The position numbers were made by a program, and so were the translations under genes. From Larimichthys crocea (taxonomy: Eukaryota > Chordata > Actinopteri > Sciaenidae), in assembly GCF_000972845.2 (NCBI RefSeq), contig NC_040018.1, positions 2,027,632 to 2,091,631 of the forward strand: 64,000 bases of DNA, given 5' to 3'. Within the stretch, counting starts at the first letter, position 1, and the number at the start of each line of letters is the position of its first letter. Positions 1 to 11,881 of this stretch are shown here, one piece after another. The notes under the pieces were generated by a model. That model did not search any database, was not told the origin of the DNA, and saw only the letters and a list, made by a program, of their open reading frames with translations.

Positions 1-518
1 GGTGTGAGCTCAAATGAGGGAACTGAAGTCATAGTGAGGTCTTAATGAAAGAAGGAGAACATGTCCTTTCAGTTATTAATGATAACCATGAGTAATAGAA
101 ATAATTATCACATCAGATATTACTTTAAAAACACAAAGGTATTTTAAAGTCATAGAAAATTACAATTAGTTTTAAAATGATTTCTGCAACTTTATCTGTA
201 TTTATTACATTTTCCAGGTCTCAAAATATAGTTTAAACTATAAGATATGATGCTCATTTTGCTTATAGCTTTTTTCTTACTGTGCAGTAGTGCGCTTTGA
301 ACAGTGTAATCCAGTTGTGATACTGTATTTTCTCTGGATTACAGGCAGATTTTCTGCTGTTTTGATACATTATGACAACATGTACTTACTCTTTAGATTG
401 GACTTTTTTTTTGGTCTAACTTGACCAAAAGAAATTAAAAAGTCAAGACATAGAGTAGATCTCAAAGAAGTGTTTTAAAGTTACGTGACAGTGAACAGGT
501 CAGTCATTATCAAGCCAA

Positions 519-722
519 CCATCCATTTTCTGTATCTGCTTTTCTTTCAGGGTTGCAGGAGGCTGGAGTCGATCCCAGCAGGCAGTCAGCGAGAGGCGGG
601 GTACACCCTGGACAAGTCACCAGTTCATCACAGAGCTGACACACAGAGACAAACAACCAGTCACGCTCACGGGCAATTTAGAGTCACCAATTAACCTATT
701 TAACTGCATGTCTTTCGACTGA
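519..722 (+). repeat. Fragment of a widespread teleost interspersed repeat
   Basis: CATCCATTTTCTG..., GAGGCGGGGTACACCCTGGA and GGCAATTTAGAGTCACCAAT, in that order, are hallmarks of a very common fish repeat (recalled, class not assigned). The 69-aa ORF here is part of the repeat. Confidence 0.7.
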
Positions 723-1065
723 ACTCCCACCATGTGGCACTATACATTATCATGAGAGAGTAAAATCTCTAAAGCAGAGTCCTTACATTTGTTCCACGGA
801 TGAGACACAACCTGAAGCTTTTAAAATTGCATTGAACGTCAAAGTTGGTGAATTCTCAGGCTGGCATAATCTCTTTTAAACACAAATTGGTGTTGATGTG
901 ATCAGAAACCCTGAAACTTTATGGGCCTCTAGGCTTAAGAGACTTACTCTGAAGTTGTTGTGAAACAGTTTCTACTGTTGCTCTTATCATAGTGGTAGAA
1001 GAAGAGGAGTCACAGTGAAGTGTGCCCTCCTGTCTGCAGTTAACCGTGTACATTTGTAGAGTCTC

Positions 1066-1203
1066 CTAAAATCTTACCAAAGACCGTTGAGTCCATCTTT
1101 CTAAAATCTTACCAAAGCCCGTTGAGTCCATCTTTCTAAAATCTTACCAAAGACCGTTGAGTCCATCTTTCTAAAATCTTACCAAAGCCCGTTGAGTCCA
1201 TCT
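1066..1203. repeat. 35-bp tandem repeat, about 4 copies
   Basis: ATCTTACCAAAG recurs at 1071, 1106, 1141 and 1176. Copies alternate AGACC and AGCCC, so the array may have doubled as a 70-bp unit. It sits about 70 bp left of the palindromic element at 1274. Confidence 0.95.
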
Positions 1204-1273
1204 GTCTTTGGTCACTTTTGGTTTCTTCTTTTTCCAGCAGCACATTGCATCGAGCACTTTGACAGACCTTGTT

Positions 1274-1476
1274 CACAGCAGCCATTTTAACATGAAATAG
1301 TAGAGTCAACACAGGTGTTTCCAATGATACCTATTAAGGTTCTGCTCCATTTATTGTAGCCGAGACGTTCCGGTGAGCCAACATGCAACACAGCAGCACC
1401 CTGAATGGACTAGGACCTTAATTAGTATCATTGGTAACACCTGTGTTTATTATTTCATGTCAAAATGGCTGCTGTG
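1274..1476. mobile_element. Palindromic MITE-like element
   Basis: About 65-bp imperfect inverted repeats: CACAGCAGCCATTTTAACAT at 1274 and its complement ending at 1476 (ATGTCAAAATGGCTGCTGTG), with about 70 bp between. No coding capacity. No clear target-site duplication, so the superfamily is not assigned. Confidence 0.8.
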
Positions 1477-2845
1477 AAAAAAAAGTCAATTGGCTGTTAA
1501 AGACTTCAGGAAACAGTAATGGGCTCCGCCAAAATAAGACATCAAGCTACACTTTTGTGTCCCAGCTGCACACATGAATAAATATTTTACAGGATAAAAA
1601 TGTTTGTTGTGATAATAGCTTGTATGATATATAGTATTATATTTTTACTGTGTCTGTGTCTGAATTTGTTTCAGATAAATACATATGTGCCGTTTACTTG
1701 CTGAGGACAAACCAAAGCAAACTGCAGTTGTGTTATGTATTTTACCTTTTTAGACAAACGAGCCATTACTGGAAGTGGTATATTTAATATCTTCACAATA
1801 ATATTAGCGTCCTCACTGGGCATGTGTTACCACAAAAGAATACTTTGCAGTATAAACAAGTTTGTTGCGGTTATTACTTTTATTGCATCAGTAGAAATTA
1901 AATCCAGATATCTGCACATGACTTGATAAAAATGTTTTCTGTATTACAGCCACGTGAAGTTTTACTTTTTAAGTTTGTGCCCTTGTGTCTCTGTTGGTAG
2001 CTGCTGATTGCTAACCAGATAGTTGCAGTAAAGACTGAAAATACTAGTTAAAGTTCTGTTTGAACTACTATTCCAATTTTCTTAATTTAATAATGATATG
2101 TCATGTTATGAAACATTAACGGTCTTGAAATAAGTTGCGTTGTCCACAAGTGTGAGAAGAAATAAAGTTGTTTTTGTGGTCAGAGTTTTAACAAGAAAGA
2201 AATGACAGTAAACTATTTTTGTAAAAGAACTGAAGATGTATTTGATTACACTTTATGGGGAACAAAGACATTACTATTTGCATATTTGCCAGCTTATCTG
2301 AGACTAAATTGCAAATCTGTTTCTGTAGATTCTGGTCACAAACAGCAGTTGAGTTCTACATGCAAATGATGAAAACTGATTTCGAAAAGTCAAGCGTGGG
2401 AAACAAGGACGCAAAACAATAACAAATCAAAATGAGTGAACACAAGACAAATTTAGCCGATGAGAAAAAAAAAATGAAAGAGTGAATGAAAGTCTGCCAA
2501 CATTCTGGTAATTTCCTCCCGACACCAGTGATTGTGCTTAAACTTTGAGTAAACACCAGCGAAGTCAGCCTGAGGGACAGAGACAGGATGTTCTGCTTCT
2601 GTAGGCCAGCAGCTGTTCTCAACACAGGGCGAGGTACAGTGTGCACAAACAATTCACTTTATATATACAACTTATACACCTTGATGGCCAAATAATAAAA
2701 TATTCTGGGTAGTGATGTAACAGGACTTAAAGTGTTGAAGGGCTTAGAAATGTTCTTGCTTGTGCACATTGACCCTCAGCTGCACAAAACGTTGAGCACC
2801 ACTGCTAAAGGCTAACGTATACATGAGACAGTCTATGAATTCGTC

Positions 2846-2974
2846 TTAGTGTCTTTGTAGGACTGGCTGTTTCAGACACAGCTCGCTGCTTCCAGACACG
2901 ATGGGCATCTGGTTCTCCATGTGGAAACGCACCAGGTGACCAACACTCAAAAACACCTGATCACGGGTCCGCAC
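2846..2974 (-). CDS. shc4: shc4 coding exon 12 (SH2 end and stop)
   Basis: Residues 516-557, [20 protein letters not shown] and onward to [11 protein letters not shown], then TAA at 2846-2848. It finishes the SH2 domain, matching SHC1 HMDNHLPIISAGSELCLQQPV. GACCAG acceptor. Confidence 0.96.
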   Translation of the reverse strand: MRTRDQVFLSVGHLVRFHMENQMPIVSGSSELCLKQPVLQRH

Positions 2975-4359
2975 CTGGTCACACACAAACAACAAACAAC
3001 AGGTTTAGATATAAAAAACAGCTGTTGTTGCTCCTCTGCTCGTGCATTTGCATTTTAAATCGCAACCCTACCTGTCCATGTGGATCAACCAGCAGCAGGT
3101 GGCGCACTGTGGCTCCCTCCATACCACTAAGGACATACTGACCAGAGGCAGAGCTGCTCTCTCTGACCAGGAAATCCCCACTACAGGTGAGGAGTGACTC
3201 GGCCTGCTCTCTTCCTAACCTGGGATAAAAGACACAAAGTGGGATCAGCAGAAAGACACCTTAAAGTGGATAATTCAGGTACAGGGATTTTGATTACCCA
3301 CCTGCCGTGAAACCAGCCCTCCTCCTGGATTAGGTCCTGGATCCGTGTCTCAGAAAGAAGACTGCACTGTTCAGCACTGATCCCAGATGCCACAGAGTCT
3401 GATACAGTAGAAGAAGAATGTACCAGTCCACAAGGGTGGGTTGCCCCAACCAGGAATTACTTTAAACCAGGATTATATTACTATTTTGTTGCACCAAATC
3501 TTTAAACCTTTAAAGGCTCAGGGCGGAGATGTTGTGCCAGAACCGGAGCTAAGCAAGCAGGCTATGTAACTGGGCTCAGCAGCCTCTATGGACATAATGT
3601 CAAAGGTGAAAAGACCAAAGGTGACATGGACAGAAGAAGCAGTGAGTGTGACCGCACAAGAAAAACTCCTTTTGACACTAAACACAAAAATACCAGTTCT
3701 CTTCTCAGTGTTGCTTTAACAGCTGCACTCTTACAGCAGACTTAGTGAGTAAGTAGGCTTAATCCTAATGTTTGAGGCACTGCAGCCTCAGCAAAGACTC
3801 AACAGAAAAGTTGGAGCTGCTATCAAACATGGGAATAAACGAAAAGCTTGCTGGCGCCACCCTTTCTTCTTTTATGGCTCTAATTGTGGGAAGAAAAACA
3901 TAACTGCTGCATGATGTAGCAGTGATGGATCTTTGGCTTTGTCAGTCATAGTTTGGATCTGGAGGTTTATTCTAATCTGAACTGTTGCGGTTGAAACTAA
4001 TATTACTTAACCTACTTTAACTACTTTTACTGAATCAGGTTTTCATTTAAATTGCATGGATGGATTGCAAATGCAGGACAGATGAGATTAAATTCAACTA
4101 TAATTAACCCGAATCTTCATTTGCATTTTCACATGCACACAGCCACAGAGAAACACACGACTGTGTAGTTTCACACAGTACATGCATACAGATAACTTGG
4201 GCTAGGAGTGTATTGATGATTTTTACCTGCAGGTGGAGCTGTAGTCTCTTCTGTGATGGAGCAGTTCTCATACAGTGAAACAAGCGGAGACGAACAAACC
4301 TGCAACAGCACTAGATGAGTCATACACACACAAGACAGAAATCTTTGCGTATGCATGTC

Positions 4360-4400
<41 letters not shown>

Positions 4401-7400
4401 TTGTGTGAATTCAGGGGACAGTGATGGCTTCAAGGTTAGAGATGTGTGCTCATGACAGGAAAGTCGCTGACTCAAATCCCAGACTAGTACAATAATTCAG
4501 GGAAGTGATCGAGAAGCGTTTGTGCCTTCCTCATTAACAAACACTAAGGTGCCCTTGAGAAAGACAACTCATCTGCTTCTGCTTAATGGCCAGTAAATAT
4601 TTGTTACCAAGGCAAGAGAGGCCACAAATCATCAACACAAGGTCCAACTTACTTGTTTCTGAAGCTATAACTGATAACTGAGCAACTTAATCTGCTGAGG
4701 AAGGCCATGAGATTTGGTTGAAAGCTTTGGAAACAAAGCTTTTTTGGTACATTTTAGGTCAAACTGTTTCCCAGCTCAACTCGACGTTGAACTTTTACCC
4801 CTTGCATGTTGGCATCCTGTTTGTTCTCCTCCCTTGTGATCCGCAGGTCCTCTATTCCACCAGCTGGCGGCGTCTTTCCTGGGATCATGTTGTAGTAGTC
4901 ATGATGTTTGCTGACTTCACCTTCCAGCATGGCCTTTTGGTCCATTATTGTCTCCTCTGGACTCCATTTGTCACAGATTCTTACTGCTGACCTGCACACA
5001 GAAAGTTAAATGTTATTTACCTCAATGCCTCTTCTGTGGAGAAGCTTTGTCATAACTTCTATTGATATAATTCACATGTGTATTTGCAGACAAGTTCACA
5101 CATACTCAAATAAAATGCATAGATTCATTCAAATTTACAGAATACGACTGTATATTAGCTTGTAATAAGACAGACTGAGTGCTGGTGAGCTTGTCGATGA
5201 TTATTTTCTTGATTAATCAATTCATCATTTTGTCAGAAAATGTGACAGAAAAATATTGCAAATTGTTTATTACAATTCCCCAAAAGGTAGAAACCCCAAA
5301 CTATTTACTTAAAATAGATGTATTATGTATTTGTCTGTAAGACACAAAAAAAAGCATCAAATACTCACAACTGAGACGCTCGAACAGGAAGATGGATTTA
5401 AATGATTCTATTGCAATAAACTCATCTAAACCCACATGTTCATTTCCAGAGTTTTATGTTACATAATCTTTGGTGAATTTGCTTGAATTTTTATTAAAAT
5501 GATTCCTAGATTATCAAAGCTGTAAGTTTCAGTTTCAGTAACATAAGAATAAGGCACCCTGGATCAAGCATTAAACGTTCTACATTTACATCTGAGGTAA
5601 CCTCTGACATTTCTGATTAGGTGGGTGACATTTACAGTGCTGCATCACACCAATAAGACAGCAACATTAGACTGAAAAACAACCTGGGATTGGTGGAGAG
5701 GAGCGATGGAGTGTGGCTGAGAAGTTGGCGGAAACGTGTCTCGAAGGCCTGACCGATGCTGTTGATAACCTCACTGGCCCGACCCTGGGGACACTCCAGG
5801 ATGTGACATGCTGACAGAGACAGAAGGACGTTTTGTGTTGTTTTCTATTACAGTAATACAGTGAAGCTGGAAGTCCAGTGGAAACAGAGCACATCATAAT
5901 CATAAATTAAATTATTCCTCACCTCGCTGATTAAAGAAGTCCTTCGCAACATAGGCGATGTAATCTCTCATGTCCTGTAAAGAAATTGAGAGAAAATGAA
6001 CAACCATGACTTAAAACTAGACTTTTGACGTGTCTCACATTGTGTACTTCACACTTACACTTGCTATTTCTTAGGATATAAATATGTTTACACTGTAATT
6101 CTGACTAAATACTGTATACTATGAGACCCCGGATGGTGCACATAGTTCTTGCCCTTAGGGGTCGCTGTTTTTGCTACATAGCAGAAGGCGAGAGATCAAG
6201 GAAGCTGCTGAACACAACTATACAACAAATGTTAGTTGTACATATGTCTTATATTTCTATTTTAGCAGAAGAATGTATTATATTTCCCTTCAAGACATAC
6301 ATAGTCTGGCTTTAGTCTGTGTATGTGCACATGGTCGTTAATAAACCTCCTCACAGTGTGTGTATTGTGTAGATCAGTCTATAACTTGTACATCTGGTGG
6401 GGTTAAGATCTGTAAACAGCCTTTCAATTCATAATTTTGCAGCACATTTAATCACTGAGGACGTGTTAATAGTTAATGGTCATCCATGTGTACTCTCCGT
6501 TTAATTAATTCACTCCCTATCAGTGCTTCTCTGATACTAATACAAGAGCAGAGTCAGCCGAATATGTTTCACCATAAAGCTTCTGTGGCAGATTGATTTT
6601 AATTCCCTCCGCTATCTTTCACATGTCCAAGCCAACTGAGCCGAGGCTTAGAGCGCACGACAAGATTATTTTAGCTAATTAATTAAACAGTGAGCCATAA
6701 TCCCATCCATAGCTTCGCCGGTGTTGTGTTTCCCAGAGAGAAACTACCTTCCTGGTGTCTCTAATCTTTGGCCAGAGCAACCTCACTGCATCAAAATGGC
6801 AATGCAATATTACAGTGTGTACTCAGCATTTGTATTCGCTGTTTGTTCGAGCTTAAAAAGAGAGAGTTCATGGACACTAACTAACACATAAATAAGAGTT
6901 TTGTTGTTTGTCGAGCAAACAGCAGGACAGCAGCTAATGAATGACATGTCCTGCTGGCTGTTCAGACATTAACAAAGCTGCATTGATTTCTTTTTTATAT
7001 TGAGGCTACAGGAAAATTTTCACTCAGGATGAATAACGCAAATCCTGTCACATGGAAATAATGTGGGCATGGAGGGAAAGAGAGGGAAAGGAGATAAGGG
7101 GAATTAAATCGAAACAGACATGCCGAGGTATAGGATGATGAAAGCGCATACCGACTTTGATGGTTGCACTGAGTCACACGATAGTGTTGCATTGTCCTAA
7201 TAATTACTCTTAATAAGCCAATCAGAGATAAGAATTTGATATCCTTCTATTTTACTGCCAAAACATGTCATGTATTTCTTTATAAAAGGTCATTTTATTT
7301 GTTTGAAACTCTTAAAATCATATTAGCATGTGAAATATAATGTAAACAACAAGAAACACCAAGCTGAAACAGGGAGGAAATTCTTTTGTCGACAAAGGAG

Positions 7401-10400
7401 GTACATCAGATAAATCTTATCATAAGGGGAATTTAGTACCACCAATTAAAATTATAGACGGATCAAGAGTTGGAGTAGAAAATAATTCAATCTGCAAATG
7501 GCAGCAAACCAAGCAATAATCAAACTAAATCAAATTACTCGTGTGTGTATGTGCGTGTTTCTGTCCCTATCTGTGTGCAGCAACATGTGAAACATTTGAG
7601 AATATGAACATACCGGGTCTCCTCCCGAGGCAAATGAAATGGCCTGCATGGGGTGATGAGCAATCTTCTGAGGGAGAGAAGAGAGACGAAACAATGTTTT
7701 GTTTTTTGTTACTCTATGCCTCGAATAAAGCAGATGTGTGACAGTTGATTTGGTTGAAGCGTGTTAAAACCTGTAAGGAGGAGGCAGCGATCAGAGTCAC
7801 ACTGTCTGTGGAGACGGCAAGGATGATCCTGCTCCCAGAAAACTGGAGGTTGATTTGACCCAGAACAGCAGACAGTCCCTTGCATACAGGCTGACGATGA
7901 CAAACATCACAGTCATTCTAGTTATTTCTGCGTTAATTGCATTAGTGTACGTGTGTGTGTGAGTGTATGGGTGTGTATCTTATACCCTTTTAGTTTTCAC
8001 TGATGTCTTGGCTGATGTCCTCTCACACAGTCTGCTGATTGCCTCTCTGCACACACACGCGCACACACAGATTATAAACATGTACAGACACATATACACA
8101 CTAAACACAGAGGTACATTTTTAAATAGACAGTACAGAAAAATTTACATATATGAATTGTGCTAATGTATTTTATTTAAGTAAAATATATTAATGTAGAA
8201 ATACTCATACTAATTACAAGTACAAATTCACATTCAAAATCCTTTATGAGCATAAGTATTATCACCTCCATATACTGCAGAAAAATGGTCCCTATAACTA
8301 TTTATCTAATTACTTTTATGACCTTTATTGTGTGGTATTTTACATATTGGCGTGATTTTTAAATAGCGATTGTTCTCACTGTCCTTATCTTTCATCGTCT
8401 TCCTCCTACCATGTTTTTAAATCTTAATTTTGTCTTTTGTTTTTGTCCTCTGTTATTTTGTAGTATTAGTTTGTGCATGTCTGTCAAAACCACTGACAGT
8501 ACAAAAAATGGACAACGTATATGTAACGTCACCCATAGGTTTCACATAGGTTGTAAACACGTTTATTTCTGCTGTGAATTGCACATTTTAATAGGGGGGC
8601 TTCCCCATAGTACTTTCAGCGTAGGCTTCACTTCACAGTCACAGGTTGCTGCTTGGTCAAAACACTCTGTAAACTCTGTTGTATATATTATTGTATAAAT
8701 AAAGTTATTATTAATTATTATTATTAGCACTTAGCATGTTAATACAGATGAATCAGTGTGTAATGTTTTAAAACTGAAGTAGCTTTAACTACTACTATTA
8801 CCACTATAGATGAAAAGTGAATACAGTGTTTCTAACTTTTATTTTGTTTTGTTTTCTATTTTATTTTTTACTTATGGGTATTTTTTCATCCACTTTGTCT
8901 ATTGTGTGCTGCTGTAATGAGTGAATTTCCCCGGTGTGTCATCAATAAAGTCTGTCTTATCTTATCTTATCTTAGTACCACTTTATACAGTAAAATATTT
9001 TAGCCCAGTGGTTTCCAATTTCTGGGTTGGCCCGCTTCCAGAGGGTCACAAGATAAATCCATAATTACACTAAAACTACATTAACCACAGGCCCAGAACA
9101 GTCAACACCAAACTAAGTGCAGAATAAAGTGGGAAAAAGCAGCTGCCTGCCAACTGACACCTCCCCATGTCAATAAAAAAACAAATAAGTAAAAATAAAT
9201 ACACTTTACTTGTTATTTCATCAATCCTACACTGTCCTTCCAATGTTTTATGTTCCTTGATTATTTTCTTCATATCTGTCTTAAATTAATTTATCCTCTC
9301 AGTTTTATGTTCTACGTTCTTGACCACCTGACTATTGTTAAAAAAAAGGGTGAGCACTTTTTCTAAAACTATAAATATAAAATTTAGATAAATGGGAGAT
9401 ACACTAAAGAAAAACATACAAAACCCACAAAGGTAACATCCGCTTTCTAAGAGGCTTTTTTTTTTCTTCCAGGAATTACATTTCTTCTCCTTGAATTGTA
9501 TGTAATGGACTGATGCCTCTCTTCCTCTCTCTCTCTTAATAAGACTTTGAAAGATCATTCGGAGGAAATTCATCTAATTGGATTTTCTGCCCCATCATTC
9601 AGGAGCGTTGTTGTGAACAGAGGTTGCTCTGTCCACTGCTGTTTTATTTTTGGCATCCTGCACCATGGATGTCAAAATCAAATGATGAGGAGAAAACCCC
9701 AGTTTATGAAACATTATACATTTAATTTGTTTTCCCCCTTTGAAACATTTTTTTTTAAATTAGCCACACATGTCTTGCAAGGCAAATATATGTTGAATGA
9801 ATTCAGAGTAAAGCAGCTTCCTCTTCTTCCATGCACACGGAAAACATCCACTTTTTCATGCATAGTTTGATTCTGAGACCATGTGAGCAGTTTGATGTTC
9901 ATTCTCACGTATCGATGCATATTCGTGTGTGTGTGTGCGTGTGTGTGTCTGTGGTGTGGTGGGAGGCCCTCCTACCGTGTGACTTGCATTCTTGTATCAA
10001 AGTCAAGGGTTCTCATGGACTGGGTCACCTCCACACTACCCATGTACTAGGAAAACACAACAAAACAACAGTTAATATTGTTCATGGAGGCAATATTATT
10101 ATACTCTTTGACTAAAAGGGTGTGAGAGGATTAACAGGACAGGAGAGAAAAAAAAACATTTCTGATAAACAAATGTGGTCATATCCTGACCTTACTTCAT
10201 TCTTTATTTCTTCTTTTTTTATGTTTATTTACCTTCAAATAACTAAAGGCTGGAAATCACTGGACAGATCATATGTGGAACTACGGCTTTCACCCCACAT
10301 TTCACAGAGCACGGTCATTATCGCAGCTGCATGACCCGTAGCAATGTGACCTGACTTTCCAGTAGGTTTTTGTGGACAAAGTTGAACCACATTTACATTT

Positions 10401-11628
10401 ACAAAAAAATATAAATCAAATCAAATTTTATTTGTATAGACCAAAGTCACAAAATACATTTGCCTCGGAGGGCTTTACAATCTGTACAGGGAGTGACACC
10501 CTCTGTCCCTAGAAAATCAGCTCAGATACAGACAGAGATACAAGATTGGAAAATTAGTAAGGATTATTTACTCTGTTGTCATCTGCAGCATCTTGATAAC
10601 TGCTTTGGTGTATTGCGTTTCAACTGTATCGCAAACTATCTTTGGTTTGAAACCACCACTATGCAGATGACACCAAACTGTACATATGCAGTGCCTGAGG
10701 ACCTCAACGATCTAAACTGATTAACAAGCTGCTTAAAGAGCATTCTTAATACTTGCTCAGATTCAAAGAAAGACAGATTCAAGTGAATTTGGCAAAAAGT
10801 TCAATCTTCTGCCAAAGGTTTAGGGACTGGACTGCTGCAAAAGATTAACCATATTTTGTTAATGCTTTTTTTTTTTTTATTGTCTCGAGTGTTGCAGCAA
10901 TCTTTGGCTCGACTACCCAAGAAATCATACATATCGCAGCTCAGCATCTTAGTTTAACAGTAGCATGTGTTTGACAACAACAAACTTTGGCTGAGGTTGA
11001 ATTAGTATTAGCTAAATCAATCTGGTGCCAATCCAATCAAATCCAAAGTCATTAGGAGCCATCCTCTGGGCAGTGTGGCTCCCAGAGTGTGGTACAAAAT
11101 TGACTGAAATCCATCCAACCATTTTCCGAACACAAGAAGTCACTAAGAAACAAAAATGTCAACTTCACAGTGGCACTAGAAGAACTATCAGGATATTTAG
11201 AGTTAGTATGCTTCATCCTCTGGTGACCATGAATGTCTGTTTAATCCATCGAATAGTGGGTGAGATATTTGTGCCTGCATTGACCAACTGACCAACATTG
11301 ACATCCTTTGAGGGAACATCACAAATATATTGTCTCCCTTTAAAAACAGTTGTAGCACCTACACATACATTTGTGCTTACGGACCTGGTAAATAGCCATA
11401 GTTAGCCACCATGCAACCTCTGCACCTAAGAAATAGCTCTGGACATGCTGACGTGTATTTGCTTGTGAAGATGGGGGAGCAGTTAATGCAACCAGACAAA
11501 ATTTAGGCCATGTGCTCAGATACACTTTAGCCAGCCCCATTTCTATTGGCCATGAGCTTCAGCAGAGCAGACTCTATAGGCTGGAGGCAGGATGAGTAAG
11601 TCCATTGATAGACCAGACTTAAATCAAT

Positions 11629-11669
<41 letters not shown>

Positions 11670-11835
11670 GAGTGAGTGGGTGGGAGGGAGTGTAATGTAT
11701 GTGTGCGCTTGTTTATGACAATCAGACAGTCCGTTCTCATTTCCATCAGTGGTCACCTCACAGGCCCTGCTCCTAATCACCCATGCGGACAAACCTCCGG
11801 TTCTAGGACAGCATGGGCTCTGCTGATACCGGATA

Positions 11836-11881
<46 letters not shown>

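Larger units (their letters stand above)
1..2845. other. Intergenic sequence downstream of shc4
   Basis: AT-rich and without recognisable exons. It holds the repeats at 519, 1066 and 1274. Part of it next to 2845 must be shc4 3' UTR, but I could not choose a polyadenylation site. Confidence 0.5.

Noticed and set aside
11340..11540. 66-aa minus-strand ORF ending near IYQVRK, considered as the missing SHC PTB exon.
   Set aside because: No donor there gives the phase required by the following YMG exon, and the rest does not match SHC proteins.
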